Source: Blakeslea trispora (lineage: Eukaryota > Mucoromycota > Mucoromycetes > Mucorales > Choanephoraceae). Taken from it: a DNA stretch of 64,000 nucleotides. Positions 14,571 through 25,770 of this stretch are shown here, in pieces. The stretch is taken from assembly GCA_025331445.1 (NCBI GenBank), contig JAIWNE010000016.1:348040-412039 (forward strand), given 5' to 3'. Under the pieces are notes generated by a model. It did no database searches. It was not told where the DNA came from and was given only the letters and a program-made list of their open reading frames with translations. The translations under genes were made by a program, and so were the position numbers. Position 1 is the first letter of the stretch; each line of letters starts with the position of its first letter.

Positions 14571-15677
14571 ATGACTAAAAAGGCCTTTTCACCTATCAAG
14601 GTCGGGCGCCATCAGCTTCAACATCGTATTGTGCTTGCTCCACTGACTCGTTTCAGAGCTACCTTGGAAGAAGTACCCACCCAACTTCAAGTGGATTATT
14701 ACGCTCAACGAGCAAGCCCTGGAGGTCTGTTGATTACCGAAGCAACCTATATTAGCAATACAGCAGGTGGTTATCGCCAAGCACCAGGCATCTATTCAGC
14801 TCAGCAGATCGAGGCATGGAAAAAGGTAACAGCATCTGTTCACAAAAAGGGAGGTGTGATCTTTATGCAACTCTGGCATTTGGGTCGAGTGGGCTCTTCT
14901 CATCGAAACCCAAACAAGGAGAGAGTTGTCTCAGCCTCAGCTATTCCTATGCCTGGCCTGAAACCTAATGGCAGACCTTATGAAGTACCTAGACCGCTAG
15001 AGACACACGAAGTCAAGCAGTTGGTTCAGACCTATCGCCAAGCTGCCCTGAATGCAATTGAGGCTGGCTTTGATGGTGTTGAGGTGCATTCGGCCAATGG
15101 TTATCTCCTGGATCAATTCATTAATTCAGGTACCAACAAACGAACAGATGAGTATGGAGGAAGTATTGAGAACCGTACTCGATTCCCATTGGAGGTGGTT
15201 GATGCTATTGCTGATGCAATTGGACCTGATCGCACAGCCATTCGTTTCTCGCCCAATGGCGCTGTTCAGGCCATGCAAGATGAGAGTCCAACTGAAACAT
15301 GGGGATACCTGACACGTCAACTTCAGGAACGTCATCCTGATCTAGCCTATCTTCATTTCATCGAGAGTCGATCTGATTTTAACAATGAGAAAAAGGTCAA
15401 TACGGTAGATACATTGGATCTTTACCGAAGTATCTGGAAGGGCCCTTTTATCAGTGCTGGTGGTTACAGTAATACGGTAGATCATGCTGTTGAGATTGCT
15501 GAAAAGACAGGCAACTTGATTGCTTTTGGCCGAGCTTTTATTGCTAACCCCGATCTTCCGGAAAGAATCAAGCAACGATACCAATTTAACCCTTATAATC
15601 GAAAAACGTTTTATACACATGAAGCTGTTGGATATACTGATTATCAGTTTTATGATACACGTCAAAGTCGTTTATAG
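14571..15677 (+). CDS. Old Yellow Enzyme family NADPH:flavin oxidoreductase
   Basis: Single exon, 368 aa, starting at the ATG after a TATA-like leader. A (beta/alpha)8 FMN-barrel of the OYE/12-oxophytodienoate reductase class: N-terminal FSPIKVGRHQLQHRIVLAPL, the FMN threonine near LAPLTR, the substrate His/Asn pair in HSANGYLLDQF (His173, Asn176) with Tyr178 as proton donor, DEYGGSIENRTRFPLEV and the phosphate-binding GRAFIANPDL near the C terminus. Known chemistry: NADPH-dependent reduction of activated C=C bonds in alpha,beta-unsaturated carbonyls; the physiological substrate is usually unknown. Intron-free, unlike most neighbours. The motif cluster upstream may control it. Confidence 0.95.
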   Translation: MTKKAFSPIKVGRHQLQHRIVLAPLTRFRATLEEVPTQLQVDYYAQRASPGGLLITEATYISNTAGGYRQAPGIYSAQQIEAWKKVTASVHKKGGVIFMQLWHLGRVGSSHRNPNKERVVSASAIPMPGLKPNGRPYEVPRPLETHEVKQLVQTYRQAALNAIEAGFDGVEVHSANGYLLDQFINSGTNKRTDEYGGSIENRTRFPLEVVDAIADAIGPDRTAIRFSPNGAVQAMQDESPTETWGYLTRQLQERHPDLAYLHFIESRSDFNNEKKVNTVDTLDLYRSIWKGPFISAGGYSNTVDHAVEIAEKTGNLIAFGRAFIANPDLPERIKQRYQFNPYNRKTFYTHEAVGYTDYQFYDTRQSRL

Positions 15678-15980
15678 AAAGAAATAGTGTGTTTATTATC
15701 TTCAATACAAATTTAAAGTGCATCATACTATGAAAAAAGAAAAAAAAAATGAGCAACTTTTTTTTTTTTTGAAAACAATACCTTATCTTCAAGACTTACG
15801 AAATAATCCAATCCTTGACCCACTTCCCATAAGGCAATACCCACTACGTTTTTTTTAAGAAAAAATAAATACATTTCTTTTTCTAAATGGCTCTACTATT
15901 TTCTTTTCTCTTTCTTTTTTTTTTACCTCCATAATCTTCAGCTAGTCGAACACGGCTTTTGATAGACTATAGTGAATCCA
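15678..15980. other. Convergent 3' intergenic region, nothing coding
   Basis: Downstream flanks of the Old Yellow Enzyme gene (plus) and the GH18-like gene (minus). It contains A/T runs and no supported feature. Confidence 0.5.
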
Positions 15981-17483
15981 TCAATCACATCGTTCGTTTT
16001 TACCACTTTTTCTCTGACTTACTCTTAAAGTAGGTACCCAAACAGTACCTTGTCTAGTGCCATCTTCATCAATATCTACAAACCATGCTTCTTGACTCTC
16101 TTTATCCCAGTTCAATTCTTCATTATCTGAATGGTCACTGTCTGTATCATCAAACAATTCATCGTCCACCTCAATAGGTTGATCTGACAATTTGTCAATG
16201 ACTGTCTTCATGACAAGTGGCTCAGGTGCACGCGTCTGTAGATAGGACATGGCATACATATTCATACCCACCAAAAATTTAGACCGTGTTTCTTCTGTAG
16301 GAGCTACGTGTTCAATGTTTTCCATGATCCATTCAATAGGTGCAGAAGGACCTCCGTTTCTGTTTTCAATAAAGCAATGAGTTTCAGAGTTTACATCTTT
16401 TTTTTTTGTCATGGTTAGAAACTTTACGGATCATGAGTGGAATAATCATAAGTCATCATACTGAAGCGATCGACAAATCTAGATAAGGACTTGATGATTT
16501 CTGGTTTCAAGAATTGCTTGTGTTCTGGTGTAACAAAGGACGGAAGAACAACAATGAGTAATCTGTTGTCATTGTGAAGTAAATGAGACAGTTCATTCAA
16601 GAACAGTTGAAAGAAACCAGGGAAGCCACATTCCAGAACAATACCATCAAATTTGTATTTGCTGTAGAAGAAAAACAAACGGATGAACACCCCTTTTTTT
16701 TTATCACTCTATTGAGAGAAATAACTTACGCTACTTGAGTATAAATCTCTTCAGCCAATTTTCTTGATTCTTCAGCACTAGTGATAAATTGCTTTAAATC
16801 GTCTCCTGTCCATCCACGTAATTGAAAGCGAGGTAGAACCTTGCCCTTGCCCGTAGATTCATCTCGAACATCCTTTATCCACTATGAAGCTCTTTGTTTT
16901 TAACTTCTATTCGTTTATTCCAACTTTTTCTTCTTACTGGCAACTTACGTTTTGATCAACATCATGCTCTCCATCCATATCAAACTGCATAGCAGATCTG
17001 AGTTTATAGATGAGTTTATAAGCCTGTGTTTAGAAAAAAGCGGCATTTTTTTTTATGCTTTGCTTTACCTGCGTTGAACATAATACCAAACAGGAGATAC
17101 ACTATCAAAGAATGACTTTAGTTCCTTCTCTATTTAAGCATATAGCATCTTGACACTTTACTAGTCAAATTTGCCTTTGAATTCTTTCACAATATCATAA
17201 CCTAACACGTCATTTGTAAGATAAAGGAGGGGGCATTCTTTTGTTTCTTCTTACCTCTGTTATTCCAAGGCGTTACATAAGCCAAAGTCTCACCCTTGAA
17301 TTGCTTTGTATGTGCTTTTGAATGATCAGGCTTATCGTGTTGAGCAAGAATATGCTTAATGTTTAATTGATGGTTGTTATTTTGGTGTTGTTGACCAAGA
17401 ATAGGCAGTTGTTGGTTATCATTAGCAATAGCAATTCCAGTCAACTGAACTGAAATAGCCAAAAGTATACTAAACAACTTCAT
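15981..17483 (-). CDS. CHID1-like GH18 domain protein, secreted
   Basis: Seven exons: 17255-17483, 17162-17201, 17069-17101, 16949-16997, 16730-16881, 16428-16661, 15981-16359; 371 aa. The N terminus MKLFSILLAISVQLTGIAIA is a signal peptide. The mature part follows chitinase-domain-containing protein 1: YVTPWNNRGYDIVKEF, VSPVWYYVQRR, HDVDQNWI, KVLPRFQLRGW, the KFDGIVLE strand, FSMMTYDYSTHDPNGGPSAP and a C-terminal FLVGMNMYAMSY. The usual GH18 catalytic DxxDxDxE is reduced to DGIVLE, so chitinase activity is doubtful; the animal protein is described as a saccharide-binding secreted protein. The internal micro-exons (33-49 nt) made three short open frames look unrelated. It shares a 380-bp divergent promoter with URM1. 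Confidence 0.88.
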
Positions 17484-17863
17484 TGTGTAAAGTAAAGAAA
17501 AAGAAAAGAAAGAGAAAAGGAATGTGTTTTTTTCTCTTTCTTTTTAAATACCAAAATATACACACACACCAACACATAAAGTTAAGCCGAGGTTTGATGA
17601 AAATAGTATATGTCGCAAGTCATTGGCTATTACCCTTTTCTCTTAAATACCATATGTTGAGTCTTTGCTTTCTATGCTTACTCATCATATACTTGTTCTA
17701 AACCTCTCTTCTTCTTCTTCAGGTACACAATCATGCAGCTTGTCTGTGCTCACAAAAAAGAAGTCACACCAAACTATCTGCTTTTTTTTTTCATTTGGGC
17801 TGTAAGTGTCCATCTTTTTTGGTTGACATTTTTTTTTTCTTCCCTTCTTCATTTATAGGCATT
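17484..17863. promoter_or_regulatory. Divergent promoter of GH18-like gene and URM1, with a probable leader intron
   Basis: No separate gene is seen. A good GT-AG pair at 17802-17858 (GTAAGT donor, pyrimidine tract, TTTATAG acceptor) ends 5 bases before the URM1 ATG, so URM1 probably has a 57-nt 5' UTR intron. The out-of-frame ATG upstream at ~17734 does not extend the URM1 frame after splicing. Confidence 0.45.
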
Positions 17864-18303
17864 ATGGCAGAATTAACCATCAATTTGGAGTTCAGGTAAG
17901 CTTATGAGAATACAAACAAAATAAGAAGCGAAAAGTACTTTTTTTAACTTTATTTCGAAATAGTGGAGGTATGGAACTCTTGTTTCAAAATGTCAGCAAA
18001 CACACCATCAAGTTTCCTGCCACCAACAACAGTACAGGCAAGCCTTCTAATCTTCAAGACTTGATCTTTTATATCCGTGACAACATGATGACTGAAAAGC
18101 AAGACTTGTTTGTTGAAAAAGACACAGTGTAAGCTTACAATAAGCTTGTCATATATGATCTCGAGTCTAATGATTTTCTATTAAGGCGTCCTGGTATTTT
18201 AGTGTTGATTAACAACACTGATTGGGAATTATGTGATGAACTAGAATATGAATTGGAAGATAAAGATGAGATTGTCTTTATCTCTACTTTGCACGGTGGA
18301 TAA
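17864..18303 (+). CDS. URM1: Ubiquitin-related modifier Urm1
   Basis: Three exons, 17864-17895, 17964-18128 and 18186-18303; 104 aa, against 99 in yeast. The beta-grasp pattern is clear: [56 protein letters not shown]. The protein ends in the diglycine that Uba4-type enzymes adenylate and thiocarboxylate. Known roles: sulfur carrier for 2-thiolation of wobble uridine in cytosolic tRNAs and protein urmylation. All exon joins preserve frame, and the terminal His-Gly-Gly is encoded directly before TAA. Confidence 0.96.
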
Positions 18304-18421
18304 ACTCTTATTAAAAAATACTATTTAAAGGCTGAACATAATTCAGCTTAATTTTCTCTTTTTCCTACAGAGCATTTCTTTTTTTTTTTCCCCCTTTCTT
18401 TTTCTCTTTATTATTTTCACC

Positions 18422-19546
18422 ATGTCAAATAAATACAATGTCCTAGTGGACATGGACGATACTGCTTATTCACAGGTTAAATCAGACACAGGACTCATCT
18501 GAACAAAAAGAAAAACTCACCTTGTATTTTATAACTTTTAGCCTGCCACTATTGAAAGTGATGGACTGGAATTCCAAGGTGAGAAATAAACGAATGAATA
18601 AGAAAAAAAAAAGACTTGTTAAATAAACATGTAGATTTCTCAAACAACCAACACTTGAACAAGTCTACTTGTAAAGTATATCTCATCTATAGCGTTTTTT
18701 CTTTTCTAACTCACGAATATCAGATAACACACCATTGCCCAGCACAACCACACAACCCACGACAACACAAGCAAGCAGTAGTGCAGGCTTTTTTGATACC
18801 TCCAACTCAAACCGCAACACCCATCATAGTGGCAAGCCAATGTGGTCTGTTGAATACTATGCACACTATTTTGATGTCGATACCTCTCAAGTGATGGAAC
18901 GATGCTTGAAATCCATGTATCCTGTAGGTGATTTCGCGCAAGACACACTGAACCATCAGCCCGATCTCTATGGTCCCTTCTGGATTGCTACCTCAGTCGT
19001 GTTCTCTGTCTTTGTCTGTTCCTCACTTGCAGGCTCCTTGGCTGCCTATATCTCAGGTCAACCTCATGTGTATGACTTTACTCTCTTGAGCTTTGCTGTT
19101 GTTGTTGTCTATCTCTATGCTTTTCTCTGTCCAGCCTTAGTCTGGGCTTCAACAAAATATTTTGGTTGTCAACCTAGTCTGTTGGATATCATCAATTACT
19201 ATGGTTACGGATTGACCATTTGGATTCCTGTGTCTGTAAGTTAAAAACATCATTTATTTTGAAACAATAGGTTTGTTCATTTCTTTCTTTTTTTTTCAAG
19301 TTGTTATGTATTGTACCCTTTGATTATGCAAGATGGGCTTTTGTGGGTACTGCCTTTTTGATTACAGCTGTCTTTTTGGTCAAGAATCTCTATATTGTGA
19401 TCTCTAGAACAGATGCAAAGACATCCCGTATTATTCTTATTGCCATCTTATTGGCTCACACCATCTTTGCTCTTGTCCTCAAAATGGCATTTTATAGTTA
19501 TGATATCATTCTTCAACCAGAGCCTGTGGTTGATCCACCTAAATAA
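18422..19546 (+). CDS. Yip1-domain membrane protein (YIPF1/YIPF2-like)
   Basis: Five exons: 18422-18475, 18542-18578, 18635-18670, 18724-19235, 19301-19546; 294 aa. The cytosolic N terminus (MSNKYNVLVDMDD, then a Thr/Gln-rich stretch) is followed by the diagnostic WSVEYYAHYFDVDT and PDLYGPFWI and then five hydrophobic spans. This matches YIPF1/2 more than Yip1 itself. Known: YIPF proteins are Golgi/ER multispan proteins linked to Rab GTPases and vesicle traffic. The 36-nt third exon is supported by phase on both sides but is the weakest call; skipping it also keeps the frame. Confidence 0.9.
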
Positions 19547-19650
19547 ATAAAATAGATACATATAATATGTATTATGTTTACATAATAGAGGAAGAGGGGG
19601 GGTAATCATCATCATTAAGTATATATATATATATATAGAAAGGTATATCA

Positions 19651-21244
19651 TTAATTTGATTGAAAGCATGAACAGAGACTACCAAAACATTGAGAAAGAA
19701 AGCCTTGTTTCTGATCTTCTAAAACACGATCCTCTTGAACATGCTGTTGAGGTAATGAGGCTGAATCTATCGTACGATAGTTTGCCATGGCTGTATTCGA
19801 AAGCATAGGTTGAGCAGATCGATAGATAGGTTGACCATGATGATTGTAGCGTTTGCTAGACATACGGCGCTGTTGACGAGAGGGACGATCACTAGAGACA
19901 GCATTGTTTAATGCGGCTACTGCACTATGGCGATGGCCACTTCGATAGGCATTGGATCGATACTGCTAAAAATGAATAAGCTTATCATTGATTTCATGCA
20001 TAACTTACCTCCCATCCTTTGCCCTCATTCAACAACATCCAATCATAAACACCATCGTCTGTCTCACCCAAGGAACCCAACACTTTATCAAACAAATCTC
20101 GAAGATAATCGTAATTGGGTGTCTCTTCAAAGTCTAATTGACGCGCATAGTAAAGATAGAGACCAAATTCCCCTAATAAGAATAAGAGTGAATTAAGTAA
20201 AGAGAGAGACAGAATACAACTAGGCTTGCTTTACTTGGGAATCCTTCACACAAGTCCTTGATATCTGTCGTCTGTTTCTTTTCACCAATACGCTCATATT
20301 TTTGCTTATTGGTGGCTGCCTTCAATCCTTGCCAAGGTAAAGAGCCTCTCAAGAAATACATAAATACATGACCCAATGATTCCAAGTCATCACGTCTTGA
20401 TTGTTCTTTGAAAGAGAAAATGAATCACCATACAATCCATATCTTTGTCTTACTTACCTCTGCCTAAATGGGTATTGATAGACATATAACGGGCAGTACC
20501 GGAAAGGCTCTTTCTTTCACGGTAAGGAATATGTTGTTTTGTCTTTGGATCTCGGTATAATTTTGCCATACCAAAATCAATCATATAGATGGTATTTGCA
20601 TATTTCGTGTTGGATCGACCAATTAGGAAATTATCAGGTTTGATATCGCGGTAAATTAAATTACGTTCATGAATCGATTGAACACGGGTAATCTAGCATT
20701 ATAGCAATCAGTTCCTTTACTCTCTTGTTTTCTCCTTTTTTCTTACCATTTGTTTAGCCAGCATGGCTACTGTCTTGATACTGAACTTACGAGAACACAT
20801 ATCAAATAAATCTTCTAAGCTTGGACCAAGAATATCAATGACCAATATACTATGTAATCCCTCTTGTCCGAAATAGTATGCATTGGGTATACCGTCTTTT
20901 TTTTTTTTTTAAGAATATCAATAGGTTGCTATGACAACACATGGTGTAAACTTACATATACCCGTCAATACTTTGTAAGTTCGATATTCATCACGTAATT
21001 GAGGTGCATCTGACTTTCGAGATTCGAACTTGATGGCCACTTGTTGGTTATTCATCAGATTAATACCTTAAAATAACTTGGTCAATAGACATACATTTCC
21101 CTTTCTTTTTTTTTTACCTTCATAAATAATACCAAAACTTCCTTCACCTATCTTTCGCCCCACTTTATAATGAACACCAACCACATTGGAAGAAGAGACA
21201 GAACTACTAGAGTTTGTACGCGCTGGGCGGTGATGGCCTGTCAT
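19651..21244 (-). CDS. Casein kinase I (CK1-gamma/Yck-type)
   Basis: Seven exons: 21118-21244, 20962-21066, 20747-20895, 20458-20692, 20235-20405, 20009-20172, 19651-19965; 421 aa. Kinase domain residues ~24-315: [48 protein letters not shown], the CK1 signature [16 protein letters not shown] and GSLPWQGLK. The basic, Gln/Ser-rich tail ends [12 protein letters not shown], a cysteine cluster suited to palmitoylation, as in membrane-bound Yck kinases. Known role: plasma-membrane CK1 in nutrient signalling, morphogenesis and endocytosis. The acceptor of exon 3 (20896) follows a poly-A rather than a pyrimidine tract, which is odd but required by phase. MTGHH at 21244 was chosen; upstream in-frame ATGs only add Phe/Lys runs. 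Confidence 0.92.
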
Positions 21245-21628
21245 TATGGATTCGTTCTTTTTTTTTTTAACAAAATAAAAAAATAAAACAAAAGAAAAAT
21301 CAAAACACAAAAAAAAAAAGGCCGCTTCACCCCCATTTCTCTAAACGACAATAACAAAAAAAAATCATGATCTGATGTGCGAAAAAGCCTCATTTCTTTA
21401 CAAGACAATAGAGTTAAAAAACAAAACAAAATCTTCCTTTCTATTCAACTGCTATTAGTTTACTGGTTTACCATGGAAATCATCAAAAATAAAATGATTG
21501 TTCATTCATTGGCTATTTCTTCATCTTCATGCACACCATTGGTGTCTTTCTATTTTTGGCATCACGCAATTAAAGCGCCGATACAAACAAAGCAGCCATT
21601 GTTTTTTTTTACTTTAATTTATTTCTTT
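21245..21628. other. Intergenic, promoter of CK1 gene and 3' flank of CCR4
   Basis: Contains A/T runs and no supported coding exon. The frame at 21377-21637 (+) is a low-complexity shadow without domain features. Confidence 0.45.
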
Positions 21629-23943
21629 TTATTTTGATCTGGATAGATTTCGTGTCGAATTGAAATCTGCTTTCACTGGTTCCTTTCGACTGTTGTTTTG
21701 ACTCTTGTATTTTAACTCGGACATAATTGCAATATGACTATATATATAAAAAGAGGAGATTAGACATGTAGATACATACAGATAGCTTTACTTACTCGGA
21801 GGGGAAATGAGCATTTGGCAGACCAACCACTTTACTGAGATAGTCTGAATCGATAGGTCCCAAAAGGGAAATGATATCTAATGTGTTTGTTGTATACCAA
21901 GCATAGTCTAAAACACCTTTGAAGCCTGGTGTATAGTTTGTGAAGGGCAATTCACCCATATGGCTATAGGAACTCTTCAGAGAAAGAGGATGTGATAATC
22001 CTTCTGTGGTATATGTGCCATAGGAATGATCGCCGAAATCATCATGGTCTTGTTGAATGGCTCCTTTACTGAAGAACTCGTAGACACCTGAATCAGGCAC
22101 TGAATTGAAATCACCACAGATCACTGTAGGCAGTTGAGCAATGGAACTATAGGTAGGACCCGAAAACCCCTTGGTGGGTGCCAGGTGCTTTGAAGCCAAC
22201 TTTTGGATCTCATCCATCAAGACACCCACTTGCACTAATTTGACATCCGCATCGGAAGGAACCCAATGGATATGTGTATTGGCTACCAAGATGCGCTGAT
22301 GTGTATTCTTGTCTTGAAGGATCACCAAGGCAGCCACATTGTCCTTATTCATCACACGGTTATAGATATCCACTGTCTGTTTAAAGTCTGTTCGTTGAAG
22401 TGCCTTCTGATTATATTCCACTAATTCTTGATCAATTAATTGAAATCTACGCCAAAAAAAAATAATGTGTGGGTCAATAGGGCTGATCTATTCATCATTT
22501 GTTCCTGTTTTACCTAGAAGATTTATAGAAAGTAGCACAGCCATCCACCACACGCCTTTCTTTTTCAGACATTGTTTTTGCACGCGTCTTTGCAATAAAG
22601 ACACTATCGTAATCACCCATTTTCTTAAAGTGGTCTTTAAAGTAATCATGATAAGATCCCATTTCCATTTCCTATGCGTATCATATAAATGGCCCTGTAT
22701 TTTCTTTTTCTTCTTTCTAAATCATGTTTTGAATATATACATGTATCTATGCCTTACCTGTAAACAAAAAATATCTGCATTATAACCCAAGATCTCGGCC
22801 ACCAACAGTTCTCTTCGATAGTCCCAACTTAATGCCCATGATGGCGTGTAACCATATGCTTGAGGAGTTGCATATTTTTGGCATAGGATATTGTAACACA
22901 ATACAGTAAACTTGTCTATAGATAAACAATGTGTTAGAGATAAAAAAAAAAAAGTCAAATGGATCATTGAAATTTACCTGAATCTTCCATTGTATCGCCT
23001 TCAATCAATAACCATTCTCGATGAGGAGGTGGCATGCCCACTATTGAAAAAATAAAGCTTAGCTACTTGTCTTTTTTTTTCTTATTCTCATTGTACCTGG
23101 TGCATTTTCACGAAGAGACATGATTAAGGCTTGTGTACCATCCTTCATCAAGATGTTTTTTAAATCAGCTTGAAGTGGATTCCCCTCAAGACCCAAAGTC
23201 TCTAGCTGATAAAGATTACCAAGCTCAGTGGGAAGCGAGACCAGATTGTTATCAAACAAGAGCAGCTCTCGTAAATTACAAAGGAGACCAAGCTCAGGAG
23301 GTAACAAGCTGAGTTTATTACCAGATACATCCAAGATCTTTAGATTCGTCAGCTGTGAGAGAGAAGGCATCAGATAGGTCAGATTGTTGTGATTGATATA
23401 GAGTGCTGTCAGAAAATGATAACTACAGATGGTAGGTGCAATATTCTTGAGGCCCATACCACCCATATCCAGCGAAGTCCACACATGCTCCGGTTCCTCC
23501 TTTTTTCGATACTGGCCGCGACTGCCAGAGCCAAAGAGCCTGTTGGGGTCATTGGGGTCTGTGATGATCACGGTGGAAGTGACAGGTGTGTTGCGTGCCA
23601 TGGCAGCAGCAGCACGCGCATGATGGTGGGGTGACGACGATTGTCGAGAAATTTGAGCGTACGTAATTTGACGAGCTAGATGAGGTGTTGCACTAGGTGA
23701 TTGAGAGACGTCCGTGGGTGTCATCAGACTTGAGTTTTGTTGTGTTTGGCTTTGTTGGTGTTGATAACTTTGTTGAAGACTGAGAGAATAACGGTTACCA
23801 AAGACACCTGCATTGACTTTCAAAAAAAAAAGAGTTAAATACAGTGGGTTTCTTTATCTTTCTTGCTTTTTCTCTAATAGTTTACCCACAGAAGGTGACG
23901 AAGCAGGCGATGTATTGTAAGGTGTATTACCAGAACTATACAT
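21629..23943 (-). CDS. CCR4: Ccr4 deadenylase (LRR plus EEP nuclease)
   Basis: Seven exons: 23886-23943, 23097-23816, 22978-23040, 22758-22915, 22514-22671, 21796-22446, 21629-21737; 638 aa. Gln/Ser-rich N terminus, then leucine-rich repeats ([38 protein letters not shown]), which in Ccr4 bind Caf1/Pop2. The nuclease domain starts at [15 protein letters not shown] and shows the metal/catalytic motifs CLQEMEMG (Glu), NTHIHW, CGDFNS, LDYAW and [13 protein letters not shown]. Known role: catalytic subunit of CCR4-NOT, shortening mRNA poly(A) tails. In LQEMEMG the usual LQEVE valine is Met, but the metal-binding Glu is kept. The first coding exon is only 58 nt. Confidence 0.94.
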
Positions 23944-25770
23944 TACAGAATCAAGTGTGTGTTAATATATGTACAAGTGAATTTTGTTCTATTTATTTTG
24001 CGGATAACGAATACTTTTTTCTCTCTCTCTCGTTATGCGGACATTGAATCACTTTCTTGTTGGTGCGATTTCGATAGTGCATCTAACCTTTTTTTTTGGA
24101 TTTCAAGAAAGATCAAGTAAAGCGAATAATAAAAAAAAAGACACAAGCTTTTATTTTGAACTCTTGTTTTCAAAGAATAAATAAGCAACTGAGGTATTGA
24201 TATAGTTTATTATGTTTCTTGCTCTAAAAAGAAACAAAAAAAGAAAGAGAGAGAGAGATATGAGGAAGTCATCTAGTTCATTCAGCGCCTATTGTAGGGC
24301 GACATTGAAAATCTCATAGGATAGTCATCATATATAGTTGACAACAGGTTGGGCTATTGTTGCCGGGTAAGGTTCCTTATGCGCTAGGTCCTGGCGTGTT
24401 ATCGTCCAGTGCCGAGTGTATTTCATTTAAAAAATGCAACAGTTCATGCTCATGTTCTTTCACTGCTGCTGTGTTAGGGGTAGCATTGCCTTCCATAAGC
24501 TTCATTGAACAAAGTAAAATGTCTTCTATAGTCTCAAGCAACTATCTTTCTACCATTGTTCATCTTCTGAGTATCTTTGCACACTGCTTCCCATCTTTTA
24601 GCAGCAAGTCACGCACTACAACAGCTCAAACTTACCAAAAAAAGGAAGGTTAGAAAGCCTTTTCTTCATTGCTGTACACTAGGAAACTCTTTTCACTATA
24701 AAATGAATGAGTAAGAGCAGCTTGTAAATTTGGTTTCAACTTGCACATCATCCATGAATGATACTATTTTGTACTGACTCGCTAAGCTTATCCTTTTGGT
24801 AGACTAGCCTTATTGTCAATCCAAATCAAGCTACAAATGACTGTTATCAAAAATAAAAAAAAAAAGGTTGGGCAGCCATTTTTTCACAGGTCCATTCAAC
24901 AACCAGAATTTGAATGGTTCTAATTCATCAAAATAAGGGGGATGTTTGCCACTTTTCACAGTGATGCTAGAAAATGCATCAAAGCCCCTCCTTCCAAGGT
25001 GTAAGTAGTATTTTAATCTTTCTTTTTCTCAGATATCTTTTTTTTTTCAGCTCTCTTAAACGAATGACTCACCCCTCCCCCTCCCTTTGAGAAGAAAGGA
25101 TGAGCAATGAGGGGCTTGTTGAGTTTAATCTATACTGATACAATAGCCGCTTAATTCAAGAAGTGTTCATGTTTCTCAAGAAATGCTACTCTTATACTGT
25201 GTGCTCTTGAATTGAATGGCATCACAGCGCTTAGAGTGATTGTAATTCCAAAGAACTGCTACTCTTATATACTCTTAAATAGAGCAATTTATTGTTAGAG
25301 AAAAAAAATTCTCCTTTAGACAAGATAGAAGAAGTGCGCAAAATTAAGACTTGCTTTGAGGAGGGTCATATACTATTTTTTTTAGTACAACGACTCGCCC
25401 AAATATAGTCCGTAAAAAAAAAGTCCGCATTCGCTACTTGCAAAGAAAAAAGAAGCAGAACCCACAAAACTGAGAGAAAAAAGAGGAAGGGATGGTCTGT
25501 ATGTTTCTCTCTTTTTATTTTATTTCCAAAGACAAAGAAAAGTGTACTTGCTTGTTGGCATTTAAATTGTTTAGGCATATGCTTTATTGGAGAGAGACAG
25601 AAAGATGGGATGAGCAAGCCATTCATATAAAGAGATTATCATCTAATGAAAACCTCGAATATTGACCAATCAAAAGTCTTGTAGTGCAAACACCCTTAAA
25701 GAGTGAAGGAAATCAATTAAAAACCGTTCCTTTTTTTTTTACTTTTTTTTTTGTGTTTGATACAAGAAGG
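23944..25770. other. 1.8 kb intergenic region, one unresolved coding-like patch
   Basis: Promoters of CCR4 (minus) and the zinc-transporter gene (plus). On the minus strand around 24377-24540 a frame ending at TAA 24377-24379 reads KEHEHELLHFLNEIHSALDD and looks coding; I could not fix its upstream exons. There is also an AG-repeat at about 24243-24257. Nothing else is recognised. Confidence 0.45.
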
